From Fulvia fulva (Eukaryota; Ascomycota; Dothideomycetes; Mycosphaerellales; Mycosphaerellaceae): 64,000 nucleotides of DNA. Where the stretch lies: assembly GCF_020509005.1 (NCBI RefSeq), contig NC_063013.1, positions 2,666,001 through 2,730,000 of the forward strand, read 5' to 3'. Within the stretch, counting starts at the first letter, position 1; every line of letters begins with the position of its first letter. This document shows positions 1 to 11,055 of this stretch, piece after piece. Below the pieces are notes generated by a model. The model was not told where the DNA came from. It worked only from the letters and a program-made list of their open reading frames with translations, and did no database searches. A program made the position numbers and the translations under genes.

Positions 1-2
1 AT

Positions 3-836
3 GTGCATTCTGCCCTGGATCTGCTCAACATGCCACGAAGCGGGGAACGATATTGGGCAAGCTGTGCGCGAAGATGCAGGGTCGATGTTTATAGCGAGTC
101 AAAGAAGTTTGCGGATGGTAGACCAGGCACAAAGCAGGGCCGTCGGTTGACCTTCGACGAAGTCGAGACAGAGCTTCGGCTGGACTTGCCTCACATCGAC
201 ACGGACGGCAACGTGAATAATCACTTCGATGCCGAGGATGTCGATGAGATGCTCCGCGACGATGAAATGTTCACGGACGTCAGCGAAGTGGACAGTCCTC
301 CAAAGGACAACTCAGAATATGAGGAGCCTGCAAAACCCACTCGAAGGCGTTCGAGCAAGCGGAAGCGTGCTTTAAGTCCGGCAGACTTCTGCCGTGTTGA
401 GACTGCGTACCTTGAAGCAGTCGATCGAAATACACGTACCACGGAGGAGATGCGATTGCGGAAACTGCTGCGCATCGAAGCTGTGGATGATGCCGATGTC
501 TCGCGCTCATTGCTAGCTTCCGAACCTGGTCCTGTTCCCGCTGCTTTGATTGGCGACTTGAAATGGCGTGAGAGAGTGGAGTACGAAGCCGAATGGGAAC
601 ATTTGCAAGGACATGTTGGCCCCGAGGCATTCCATCAAATGGCGTTGGCAGGGAAAGCCGGGAGACAGCGAAGAAGAATACTCCATGCAGAATTGCAACG
701 GCGTCTTGGAGAAGATATCGCGCTTCCTTTGAAACCCGAGGATGAACTCGCAAGTGAAGAAGAACAGGATATAGAGGAGGATCTTGATGATGGTGAAGAC
801 GAAGATGAAGTCTCTTCTGACCACTCCGATGAATAA
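3..836 (+). CDS. 3' part of a gene for an acidic, probably nuclear protein (5' end outside window)
   Basis: The frame is open from the left edge and ends at TAA 834-836, leaving 277 codons. No convincing ATG lies at the edge, so the gene most likely begins upstream. The protein has a basic cluster (residues about 113-122, RRRSSKRKR) that could be a nuclear localisation signal, several acidic stretches, and a strongly acidic Glu/Asp tail from about residue 245. The pattern 'LNMPRSGERYW' followed by 'EEMRLRKLL' and 'YEAEWEHL' reminds me of fungal RRN5-like subunits of the RNA polymerase I upstream activation factor. That is recollection of a family, not a search result, and the function is tentative. 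Base composition is normal, with CA and TG common, so the gene is outside the RIPed zone. Confidence 0.7.
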   Translation: MHSALDLLNMPRSGERYWASCARRCRVDVYSESKKFADGRPGTKQGRRLTFDEVETELRLDLPHIDTDGNVNNHFDAEDVDEMLRDDEMFTDVSEVDSPPKDNSEYEEPAKPTRRRSSKRKRALSPADFCRVETAYLEAVDRNTRTTEEMRLRKLLRIEAVDDADVSRSLLASEPGPVPAALIGDLKWRERVEYEAEWEHLQGHVGPEAFHQMALAGKAGRQRRRILHAELQRRLGEDIALPLKPEDELASEEEQDIEEDLDDGEDEDEVSSDHSDE

Positions 837-2008
837 CCACGGACGTTGAGTCTACGATAACAAATGAGCCAGCCAGCAACACTCGAGGGGACGACAACGC
901 CGGATCAAGCGAGAGGTATCACGACATCAAACGTCTTGAGCGAGCACGGGGCAACATTTCCCATCCTTGCGATCCCCGTGGAGTTCCCACATCATGCACA
1001 ACAGCGGATCTCGATGTGTGGGATGCCGATGTTCTACCATGACCATGTGCCACCATGCGACCGACGAGTGCTTCAAGAGCCGTGTTGATTGGTATCATCT
1101 CAGCCGACAGACACACGCCGAAGTCAACGCCAAGGTGATTCCGGGTTACCGTGAAGGGAAACTCAAAAGCCGTACAGAGGGTATATATACGCCAGATATT
1201 CCCAGTCTCAACCTGCTACCACTCATACCAAAGTACTTTGAAGGACCGAAGGCGTTGTACCAAGAACCATGAGCCCGGAAGAACACAAAGCAAAACTCGC
1301 GAAGAGTGGCGTTCGGGTGGTTGACTTTGCTATCGATCGCGTTGGTGAGCCCAGCTCACGTCACTGGCTGACCAGAATGCTGACAGGCGATACAGAACGA
1401 GTCGACAGCCGTTCAAGTAAAGATCGAGCGCAAACTATCGACCATGTCGAAGATGTGATGAATCCAGAAGGTGGAAGCAAGAGGTCAGGACTGTTGTCGA
1501 AGGTCTCCTTATCGGGGTCTAGCGCCAGGTCATGAGTGACACTGTCTCGTGGCCAGGTCATCAGACGCCTAGCTCGGCGACAGTAGTGTTGAAGGATCGG
1601 AGGCGTTCGTTGCCTGGAGCGAGTTCATCAGCCTACGGAAGGTGTTCTAGGATACAATAGAGAGACTGGCGTTACCGTGGACCGGTCAAGGAGGAGGATA
1701 CTTCCATTCACGGGAGGGACATCTGCTTCGGGATGTCAGTACCGGGCACAAGACTGACTTGAGGGAAAGGATGAGGTTTTGATTTCGAGATACCCATATT
1801 GTCCGACAAAGATCCATGTAGCGATCATGTGCTCACCGCCACTCATAGCGCTGTGTGACCAAATGATCTCATCGCACCCGTGTCACTCACGTTATTGCAA
1901 CTTACTAAGCCTTCTCTTAAGCTTCGCCGATTGACCAATACCTGAGCCAAACAAATCATCACAAAGTGACCCACAGTGCTCACAATCTGACTCAGCACAG
2001 CCGCCAAC
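837..2008. other. Intergenic, no confident gene besides the weak ORF at 1269-1535
   Basis: Normal composition without RIP. It holds several overlapping short ORFs on both strands, none with a recognisable domain or convincing introns. The last ~150 bp should contain the promoter of the 2009-2432 gene, with CA-rich leader sequence just before its ATG. Confidence 0.5.
1269..1535 (+). CDS. Possible small ORF, 88 residues, unrecognised
   Basis: An ATG at 1269 in the context CAAGAACCATGAG opens 88 codons ending at TGA 1533-1535. A TATA-like TATATATA lies near 1182-1189, about 80 bp upstream, a plausible fungal promoter spacing. The product is hydrophilic and basic/acidic mixed, with no signal peptide, membrane segment or motif that I recognise. 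Another ORF (967-1272) overlaps its first codon in a different frame and could instead be part of a spliced transcript. Chance ORFs of this length are common at this composition, so this is a weak call. Confidence 0.22.
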   Translation: MSPEEHKAKLAKSGVRVVDFAIDRVGEPSSRHWLTRMLTGDTERVDSRSSKDRAQTIDHVEDVMNPEGGSKRSGLLSKVSLSGSSARS

Positions 2009-2432
2009 ATGTCAGGCAGAGACCAAGACGACTTCAGCGAGCAGCTAGCTGAAGGCGCCGGCGAAGCAGCCGGCAACGTTGGTATCACACCCTCCCTTGC
2101 CGTGGGAGAGTGAACACCGCTGAACCCGCCACGCAGAGAGGACCTACGATGACGCGAGCGAAAATGTCGAGCAAGGCTACGAATACGTGAAAGACGCGCC
2201 TGAAGAGCTGGGTCGCGCGGCTGTCGAAGGCATCAAAGACGCCATTGAGACTGTTGTGAACATGCCAGAGGAGATCGGCGAGTCGTTCGAAGGCGCTGCG
2301 AGTTGGACTGGCGAGCAGATGGGAGAGGTGGAAGAGAATACCGGTGAGGCTGTGGATGATGTGCAGCAGTACGGCGATGAGATTGGTGATTCGTACGATC
2401 GGGGTCGCGAGGAGGGAAGGTGGGACGACTGA
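2009..2432 (+). CDS. Two-exon gene for a 122-residue acidic, hydrophilic protein
   Basis: Exon 1 is 2009-2081 (ATG in ACAATGTC-like context, GCCAACATGTC) and exon 2 is 2137-2432 (TGA at 2430-2432). The 55-bp intron 2082-2136 has donor GTATCA, branch-like GCTGAAC and acceptor CGCAG. Without splicing the first exon stops at TGA 2111-2113. With splicing, 24 codons plus one base join in frame to exon 2, whose reading continues as ERTYDDASENVEQGYEYV and on to the C terminus GREEGRWDD. The protein is Glu/Asp/Gly/Ala rich, low in hydrophobics and cysteine-free, with repeated EE/GE-spaced segments compatible with amphipathic helices. It looks like a hydrophilin or stress-type small protein by composition only; I recognise no family. 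It sits about 600 bp from the start of the RIPed zone. Confidence 0.62.
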
Positions 2433-3030
2433 GCGTATGGTGTGCTTTGCTGCCATCTAAACAGCAGAGATGCCGACGCCAGTATAGCAGAGGGCCATGA
2501 AGCCGTGACTAGAACCGCAGGATGGCTGGACTGGTCGTTCACATCGGCAGGGTGATAGCAACATAGGTCCTGCGGCCTGGCCAATGCCATCTCCCTCCTC
2601 GGACAGTCCTGGCTATCAGATTCCCGTGCTCAACTGACTTTCACGCATGAAGCACCAGATCCGCTCTTATGTTCACGCTGCTCCCCTCTTCCAAGTGTCG
2701 CGCTCCTTACTCTCCTTGTTCTGGAAGTTATGCTCGTAATCAAGCCCATCGAATGTCTCCAGTTGTGTTTCCTCTCTTTCTACAGCTGCTCTTGCGACTG
2801 TTTACCTGACGGGAGTGATGCAGGCCCCGCGTCCAGCGGTTGCCAGCGAGATGCGACCACTTCGTCGACCTTCGGAGAACATGTAAAACATGGAAAAGGT
2901 CGCCGTGATACGCGGGAAGTAGGGGCTCTGGTGGGCAGGGAAACATGGAAGATCCAGTGCTTGTGGTTCCACTAAGGCATCCATATTCAATCCCGCAAAA
3001 GGGTCGGGACAATCTAGGGAAGTCCAAGTC
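2433..3030. other. Intergenic stretch up to the RIP boundary
   Basis: CA and TG are still frequent here, then drop sharply from about 3,030 onward. Short ORFs on both strands (for example 2730-2975 plus and 2740-3027 minus) overlap each other and show no domain or splice structure I trust. I see nothing definite. Confidence 0.45.
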
Positions 3031-3885
3031 TAACTCGGAGGTCCTCGAAATCGAGAAATACCTCTACCTACGTCGCGCGTACGCTATACTACTTGCTATC
3101 CTACGATATATACGCCGTTCGAATCGCCTTACTATCGCCGTTCGAGCGTACCTCTTTTTACGTTCGTATAACCTCTATCGCTTCGGCGCTACCTAAGGAT
3201 ACCGATTTCGATACTACGACCTAGCGCGTACCGAGTCGACTATATACCCGTACGATACCTATACCGATCGATTCGCCGTACCTTAGAGAGCTACTTACGC
3301 TATATATTATATAATATAAAGACGTCGACGTCCGGCGCTACGAGTACCTACCTCTAATATAAGGCGGACCGCTTTATAAGGGTGAACGTAATAGCTAGCT
3401 AGACCCTTTAGCGAAGCGCCTAGAGCTAAATAGCGCCTAATAGCTATCCGCGTCGCTAAAAGTACGCTAAGACGATACTACTTTCGATTATAATATAACA
3501 TCGCGACTAGTAATCGATAATCCGGTAAAATCGTATCTAGAAAATATATTAAAGATCAATTATACAAAGTCTATATAACGATATAACGAAGATTACGATC
3601 TAGATAAATTACGCCAAAGAAATATAAAACGTCGTATTGAGCTAGATTTACCCTCCCTCGTAGATACGGTACTATAACGACTTTACTTTATACTTTTAAA
3701 TATACGAGCTTCTTAAGCTCGTCGTATAGAGAAAGCTCGAAGAAAGACCTCTCTATATATTAGGTATTATTATACTACTATTATCGAGGAGGGTAAGCTA
3801 CTACTAGATTAGCTATTTAGCGCGCTTTGCCTTTAGACTCTCGTAGGCTCGGTCTTTTAGCTTACTAAATAATACCGAATACCTA
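3031..3885. repeat. RIP-degraded sequence flanking the pogo element, identity unknown
   Basis: Almost no CpA or TpG, many TpA, CpG intact, and stops in every frame. This is the signature of a repeat hit by RIP, or of RIP spilling out from one. I could not match it to any other element in the window. It ends at the TA (3884-3885) where the pogo TIR begins; its continuation lies at 24131-24390. Confidence 0.6.
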
Positions 3886-3929
3886 ACGTACTTTACTACC
3901 GAGCGGGCTACTTTTACTAAGAACTATAC
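3886..3929 (+). repeat. Left terminal inverted repeat of the pogo element
   Basis: Forty-four bases that recur as reverse complement near 24070-24130, including the shared inner part CGGGCTACTTTTACTAAG. TA precedes it at 3884-3885. Confidence 0.85.
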
Positions 3930-3949
3930 ACTTCTATAGATATAGCTAT

Positions 3950-5540
3950 AACTATAACTACTATTATAGCGTATATTGTCTTTAAACGAGGCCAAACTGA
4001 CCTTAGCTGTCTAGGCTACGAAACGCGACGCGATAATTACGAAACGACTTGCTATAAAGGTATACGACGCGTCTCGAACTATACTAGGGTATCGATTGAA
4101 TAGACGACCTCCTCGGGGTGACTACGAGCCTAATTCGAAGACGCTTATAGAGCTAGAAGAGAGGGTGATACTTAAGTATATACTCGAGCTAGATCTTAGA
4201 GGTTTCCCGCTATTAAAGGCTAGTATACGAGTAATAGCCAATTTACTACTATAAGAGAAGGGTCTTAAGCTCGCTAGTGTTAATTAGATAGATAGGTTTA
4301 TTAGGCGATATCGTGAGCTAAAGGTTTGTATAACACGTAGATACGATCGTTAGCGAGCTCTAATAGAAGATCTAGACGTTATTGAGAAGTAGTTCTTACT
4401 TATACGTAATATAAAGGAGAAGTATAGTATCCTTAACTAGGACACCTATAACTTCGACGAGATAGGGTTTATAATAGGTATTATTACGTCTTAGAGCGCC
4501 GTTACGGGTTTAGAAAGGCGTAGTAGAAAGAGGAAGGTCGTTTAATAGGGCAATAGAGAATAGGTAATAGTAATTAAGACTATCTATATAGACGGAATAG
4601 CGCTCCTACCCTACGTCATCCTTATAGGCAAATAGCACATTAGTACCTAGTACTAAGACGGCAACTTGGGTCTAGACTAGACAATCGGGCTAATAGAGAA
4701 CGGCTAGACTAATAATAAGTTCGGTATACGGTAGCTAGAGCATTTCTAGAAGTATACTATAGCTCGTACGACTAGGGTATAGAGACTACTTATTATCGAT
4801 AGCTACAAGAGCTATAACTCGAAGGCATTCTAGAACCTATATAAGGAATATAAGATCTTGGCCCTATATATACTATTGTACGCCTCGTACTTACTCTAGC
4901 TATTAGATATAGGTTACTATTCGCCTTTAAAGAAGGTATACGGTACCTTACTCTTAGGCTTAGTACGCTAGCGTATTATTTATATCGATAGAGTAGAGTT
5001 CCTACGCGCCTTCCGGGCAGCCTATAACGCTATATTTAGATAGGAGAACATCCTATCGAGCTTTAGAGGCGCTAGTTTAGTTATATTTAATCTATAGGTA
5101 GTAATAGACAAGCTTAATATTAAGCTACGTACGCTAACCCCTCTAGCTCCGGACTCTACCCCTTAGGAGTCGAAGGCACTACGAACTATAAGAGAATTCG
5201 ACTCTTAATCGATACTAGTAACGAACAAAATACGTACCCGGGTAGGTTTATCACTAAACTCGTTATAGAAAGGGGTATATTAGCTTATAAAAGGGAGTAG
5301 AGAGATAGCGCATTAGATAGCTCTTATACGAAGCGAGATTAGTAAGCTACGTAAGTCTAACGAGGCCCTTATATAGCGGAAAGTACAAAATTGTAAGTAT
5401 ATTTAGTCTAGAGGGTCTCTAACCTTCGATAAGGCGTCGTAATTAATACCTCTAGAGGATACTAGGAGGTAGGAAGTAAGTAGAGAGTCGCTAGATAGTG
5501 TTCGGCTAGTACTAAGGCTACGACGCTATAAGCGATATAG
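3950..5540 (+). pseudogene. Pogo/Fot1 transposase remnant, DD35D triad still visible
   Basis: One frame (codons starting at positions equal to 1 modulo 3) reads through as a transposase once TAG/TAA are taken as RIPed CAG/CAA/TGG. An N-terminal helix-turn-helix (Psq/CENP-B type) part spans about 3960-4400. The catalytic domain follows. The first Asp is in YNFDEIGF (codon 4456), the second in LLIIDSYKSYNS (codon 4798), and the third in LDIGYYSPLKK (codon 4906). The last two are 36 codons apart, which gives DD35D, the spacing named for Fot elements. The C-terminal part runs up to the gypsy insertion at 5545. Stops make it non-functional. Confidence 0.85.
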
Positions 5541-5544
5541 CGAG

Positions 5545-5728
5545 TATAAGGGCGCGCGTACTATAGGGTCCGAATGAGATAGTTGTTGTTCTACGAAGCT
5601 ACGAAAGAGGAGCGCGAGGCGCGGCGAAGTTATAAAGCAAAGCTAAGCCGCGCTAACCCGATGTAGAAGGTCCTCGGTTCAGCCGGGCCGACGTAGCTAT
5701 AGTGAGGGGTCGCGGGCTACCCGTGACA
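5545..5728 (-). repeat. 3' LTR of the RIPed gypsy element
   Basis: Reverse complement of the 184-bp LTR at 10736-10919 with RIP-type changes (end TGTAAG changed to TATAAG). The C-rich stretch at about 5731-5739 is the complement of the polypurine tract. Confidence 0.93.
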
Positions 5729-8700
5729 GTACCCCCCCCAAAACACGCCTTAGTCCTCTAAGCGTTATTTACCTTATAAGGCCACTTGCCTATCGAGCTC
5801 TATAATCGCGCGAACGCCGAATCATCCTCTAGTGCCCTGTCGTTATCCGATAACATCGCATTCGCTCTATTAAGACTATCCTCGACCGGCTTCCTTCGAG
5901 AAACATGTTACCTAGTTAGCTAGCTTGCCCTAGATCTAAGTCTGTCTTCGGCTCGTACTCGCGTATAATCCTTATGACCAAAGTTAGGTATTATTGTAGG
6001 CTCTATAGGCTCTACTCGAGTATCGAATATGTGCGGAGCAGATTCTATTAGAGGTAAGGCTCGAGGCGACTTATTCGTAACGGTGTCTTTCGGAATGACC
6101 CTAATCGAGTTAAGCCCGAGTATCTTAGTAGCTAGTAGGGACTAGTTAGATAGAGCTGCGAAGCCTATAGGCGTAGACAACTCCGGCCGGTTATAGTAAA
6201 AGTCTATAATAGCGGCGGCTACGTGTTTAAGTATGTCCTCTATAGGTTACTAGGTCTTACTATCCTCCTCGTTCTAATATCTAGCCCATTTCACCTTATA
6301 CTATATATCTACTTTGCGTTTGTACCCCTTCTTTACCTTGCCTACCCGCTTACGGGTGTACATATTAAGGATCTTTTCCACCTCGTATATATACGTAGGT
6401 GCTACTACTATATCGGCTGCTACATTAGCCTCGGTAGTGTTAGGTTCGATAGTTATTAGTAGTAGCGGCGCTAGATGCTGCCCCTTAAGTAGTAGGAAAT
6501 CGGGGTGGTCGGCTCGTTATAGTAGTAAGGTATAGAAGCAGTTATTAAGTCCTACTAGAGCGTCTAATAGTTTTAGTCGATAAGAGAGTCTAGCCGGTAT
6601 AACTTCCGTGATCTAGTAAGGGCCGGTATATCTCCTGTCTAGCTTCTTAGATAGTCGAGTCGTACGGATGTTCTTAGTACTAAGATACACCTAATCACCT
6701 ACCTTATAGTCTAGAGGAATACTTCGGTAGCGGTTTGCTGTCTCTACTTAGAGAGCTTATGACATTCGTATATTCTCTTAAAGGTGTTTATGAAGCTCGT
6801 AAATTCGACGTATAAAGGTTTCTACTAATCGCGCGTCTAGTCGCTAGAGAGTGGTCAGTCCTCCCTCCTTTCTAGCGTTTAGGTCAACTCGCTCTATAAA
6901 CTTAGGGTTATATCCTAAGGTAGCGTAGAACGGCGACATACTAGTAGTCTTAGACAGGTGATTGTTAATCGCGAACTAAGTAAGGCATAGCCATTCTGCC
7001 TAGTTATCCTATACCTCGTTAGTAAATATACGGAGATACTGTTCTATCGCCTAGTTAGTGCGTTCTAACTGTCTATCAGTTTCTAGGTAATACGAAGAAC
7101 TTAGCTTACGATTTGTACGGAGCATCTTATAGAGTTTCTTCTAGAAGGTAGCAACCTACTGCTTACTACGGTCTGATATAATAGTGTTAGGAAACCCGCG
7201 CCGACAGAACATATGTTTAAGGAAAAGCCTTGCCGTATTCTGTGCTGTTCTTGCGCTAATAGGGATCAGCTCGACTTCCTTAGTAAGCCTATTAGTGACG
7301 GTTTTAATATTGTTATAGACTATGCCGTTAAGAGTGCTATCTAGGAGTCCGATAACGAAGTCGACTATAATGTGTTTCTAAGGCCGATCTAGAATAGGAA
7401 GTGGCTGTAGTAATCCTAGTGGCTAGGAGTATAGAGATTTTGTTATACGGTAGGTACGGCAATTCGCGGTGTATCTACGTACGGATCTCGCTAATCTAGG
7501 CTAGTAGAATTCACGTGCTACGAGTTTATAAGTACGAGCTCGTCCTAGATAGCCTACTACTAGAGCGTTATAGTTTATCTTGATTATCCTAGTCTATAAA
7601 GCTTAGTTATTTGGTACCTATAAGCTCTAGCCGTCGTATTAGTTTTGAACATATAGCAGGTCGCTATCTACTTTATAGTGTACTAGGTAAATCTTCGCTC
7701 TCTATAGTAGTATAGGAGTACGGTCTTTCTATAGGTCCTTAATCGCGGTCTTAAGCTCGTTATCGGTTACGTACGCCGTCGACATTCGATACTCGAGTTC
7801 GGCTTCCCGCTAACTTTTACGCGTCGCCGGTTATTTAGTAGGCGCATCTCGTTCTATAGGCATAAACTCTTTAGCTTTAGGGTTTAGCGGTACTAGTTCC
7901 TCTTCTTCCGGCGTATCTTCTACTATTGCCTATAGTAAGGCGATCTTAAGGAATCGCTTAGGAGGTAGTAATGTCTAATGCTAATGCTAGTTCCGAGGGT
8001 CGTCTACCCCCTACGGAAGGTCCTAGCTACGTCTCGTTAGGCTGTCTAGCTTTGTACCTTGAAGTCCTAGACGGTATATTATCTTGAAGTTGAACTGTAA
8101 TAAGAACTTAGCCTAACGCGCTTGTCGCCGATTTAGCTACTTTGTCGTCATGAAGTATTCTAGGTTCTTATGGTCGGTATAAATCTTGACTAGCTATAAG
8201 TCCTTATTATCTACCTCGTAGGCGAGCTCGGGTCTCTATTCCTCAAAAGCCTTAATAATAGCTAACAGTTCCTTATCATAGATTTCATAATTGCACTCCT
8301 ATAGACTCAACTTCTTCGAGTAGAAGGCTATAGGATGTAGCACACTATTCTCGTTATACTACGAAAGCACGCCGGCGTTTATAAAATCTAAAGAATCTGT
8401 CTCTATTACTGTTTCCCTACCTAGTACGTAATGTGCGAGTATACCGGCTTTACTAAACGTAGCTTTCAAATTGTCAAAGGCTCGTTAGCAATCTAGTGAC
8501 TATTGAATCCTTCTGTTCTTGTGATTGCTTAGTCCGTCCGACTTGGTCAGGTTTATAAGAGGAGTAGCTATACGCGAAAATGCTTCGATGAATCGCCTAT
8601 AGAAGTTGGCAAATCTAAGGAAGGCCTAGACATCCTTTAGGTTCTTAGGAGCTTCCTATGTCTAAATACATTCGAGTTTCTCGGGGTCTATCTCGATGCC

Positions 8701-10330
8701 GTTAGGGGTTATAATTAGCCTAAGATACTTCACCTTCTATTAGTAGAATTCGCTTTTGTCGATGTCTACTATAAGTCCTACATCGCGTAGCTTAGTAAGA
8801 ACCTTCCGTACGTGTTCAATGTGCTCCTCTAAGGTATTACTAAAGATAAGTACGTCATCTAGGTAGGTTGACACAAAGTCGTCTAGGTGTTCTTATAAGA
8901 CCTTATTAATGTATAATTAGAACGATACTAGTCCGTTATATAAGCCGAATGGCAACACTAGACACTCGTAGATGCCGTATCGTGTCGCAAACGCTATTAA
9001 CCACTCGTACCCTTTAGCTATCCGTAACTTGTTAAAGGCTGCTATAATGTCTAGCTTTGTGAAGTACTTCTTACCGTATATACGGTTAAGCGTCTCTTAT
9101 ATTAAGGGAATTGGATACCGGTTCTTAATAGTGATCGCATTCAATCCTCTATAGTCGATATAAACACGCAGCCCACCTCTAGGCTTACGTACCACTAGCA
9201 CTAGTGTAGGAGACTAGTTCGTCTTTTGCCCTGCTTTCCGTACCTTCCCTTTAGATGTTTGCTCGTCTAGCTATTTCTTAACTACCTCGTTCTCCTTCTT
9301 AGCTAGGCCGTAGGGCTTGCGGTATAGTAGCTCTTATAGACTATTAGGCTTAATATAAATCTCATGATCTACGCCTAGTCGGTAAGGTAGGAGTCCTTTA
9401 TGATCCTTAGCTAAGAAAGCGTCCGTAATATCGTAGTATATTAGCGGCAACTTCTCCTTCGGGTTATGATTGAACTGCTTGTTCAAGAATTAGTCTAGAT
9501 TATTAGTAGCTATTGCACTTAGCTTAAGCTCTCCGCCGTCGCTCTCACGCCTAGTAGGCATAATGTAGAAGTACTTAGCCCTAGGCCGGTACGCGTACAT
9601 CCCCTACGCGCGTTAAGAAACGCCCTAGTAGTCTACTTCTTTATCGTCTATGTCTTCTAGGTCATATAATAAGACATTCAGCTCTACCCCTCCTGCTATA
9701 AAGCTCGCTACATCTCTAGTAAAGGGCTCTAGTCCGTACCGTACTAGTGCCTACTTCTTCTTCTCGCGGTAGTTTAGGGATTGTACTATTATCGGTGTCT
9801 TATTCTGTAGACAGTGACCAAAGTAGTAATCCGACCTGAATGCCACCTCGCCTATCTCCTAGAAGATGTTTAGGTTGTACGCTATAAGCTACGGTAGGCT
9901 AAAGACGATATCGTATTCGAGGTCGGTGACGTAGTATAATATTTGCTCGTAATAATCGCCTATAACTACGTCTATAGGGGCCGCGTGTGTAATCTGCCGC
10001 GTAGTGGCCGTTCTATCTCCTAGTGTTAGTCGTCGGCTTTACGTCAAAGGGATCAGGGGTATTATGTATTTACGTATAAATTTCTAGTTAAGAAAGAGAG
10101 AGGTAGAAGCAGAATCTATAAGGCCTCGAGCCTTTCTCTATTATATTATTACGGGTAACACTATGTGAGGGTATATAGCTAGCTATTACTTATCTAGTAC
10201 GTATACCGATATCTTAAGCTCCTTACTATAGTCTGTTACCGTCTCTTACGTTCCGTGTCTCTCAATCTTATACTCTTTCTGTCCTAGGAAGTTCGGGTGA
10301 CCGCTGTCTACTACGCTTAGGCAGCGGTCA
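5729..10330 (-). pseudogene. RIPed gypsy pol remnant
   Basis: Collinear with the intact pol at 13158-17849 read in reverse. Recognisable parts include the chromodomain region (about 6180-6400), integrase (about 7000-7600), RNase H (8150-8420), RT (8820-9200) and protease (9950-10150). Stops arise chiefly from CAG/CAA/TGG codons. The frameshift heptamer (10335-10341, reverse) and its stem (10298-10306 with 10322-10330) are preserved. Confidence 0.9.
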
Positions 10331-10735
10331 TGCTATTTCCCTGCCGCGGATCGGCGGCTAGGGAACTGAGGTTCGCGTTCGGATTCGGCGTAGTATTACG
10401 TAGACGCGGTAGGCGATAGTCGCTATCGTACCTATATATTAGGTATTTAGGGTTAGTCGATACGTAAGAACCTATACGGTAGCGGTAGTACTTACCCTAC
10501 TTCTTAAGGTCTTCGCGCTGCTTACGGTTAAGCGTAGGTAGGTTCTATAGATATGTCGGTAGATCCTCCTTCTTCTTAGTACTAGCGTACTATAGTAGGC
10601 GCTATACTAAGGTACCTACTACACCGGTAGCGGTACTAGTAACTACGTTACCGTTATTCTAGTTGTTCTAGCCGCTATTACTGTTCGAGTTGCTATTGCC
10701 CCGGGGGCGCTCCTTCTGCGGGTATAGTCGATCTG

Positions 10736-10919
10736 TGTCACGGGCAGCCCGCGACCCCTCACTGTAGCTGCGTCGGCCCGGCTGAACCGCGGACCTTCTG
10801 CATCGGGTTAGCGCGGCTTGGCTTTACTTTATAACTTCGCCGCGCCTCGCGCTCCTCTTTCGTAGCTTCGTAGAACAACAACTATCTCATTCGGACCCTA
10901 TGGTACGCGCGCCCTTACA
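10736..10919 (+). repeat. 5' LTR of the intact gypsy
   Basis: 184 bp, TGTCAC to TTACA, preceded by the TSD ATCTG. It has a TATA-like TTTATAA at 10828-10834 and the self-priming candidate GTAGAACAA at 10870-10878. Confidence 0.96.
10828..10834 (+). promoter_or_regulatory. TATA-like box in the LTR
   Basis: TTTATAA sits 36-42 bp before 10870, where a transcript would need to start if the element self-primes like Tf1. The match of spacing is suggestive; no start site has been measured. Confidence 0.45.
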
Positions 10920-10962
10920 GTTTGTTCTACCTTACTACCCAGATCGCGGATCTAGGTAAGGG
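10920..10962 (+). promoter_or_regulatory. Primer-binding site (candidate self-primer) and adjacent hairpin
   Basis: TTGTTCTAC at 10922-10930, 2 bases after the LTR end, is the exact reverse complement of GTAGAACAA at 10870-10878 inside the LTR. Nine-base complementarity between PBS and the LTR transcript is the arrangement used for self-priming by Tf1-type elements. Right after it, an imperfect inverted repeat (CCTTAC..AGATC, GCG loop, GATCT..GTAAGG, about 10931-10957) can fold. The same hairpin and PBS are kept in the RIPed copy at 23710-23746. I do not recognise a tRNA 3' end in this site. Confidence 0.55.
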
Positions 10963-11055
10963 ACGCGTAACAACAGGAACAGACAGAACCGCAGAACTCG
11001 AGAACGCGCAGAGCCGCATCAGAACACAGAACACGGTAAGGCGCACAGCGCGCAG

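Noticed and set aside
2740..3027. Minus-strand 95-codon ORF at the RIP boundary
   Set aside because: No start context, introns or domain; overlaps plus-strand ORFs of similar quality.
5900..6500. Plus-strand ORFs at 6223-6459 and 6314-6535 as small membrane proteins
   Set aside because: They are antisense to the RIPed chromodomain/C-terminal part of pol; their hydrophobicity comes from RIP-generated TA-rich codons.
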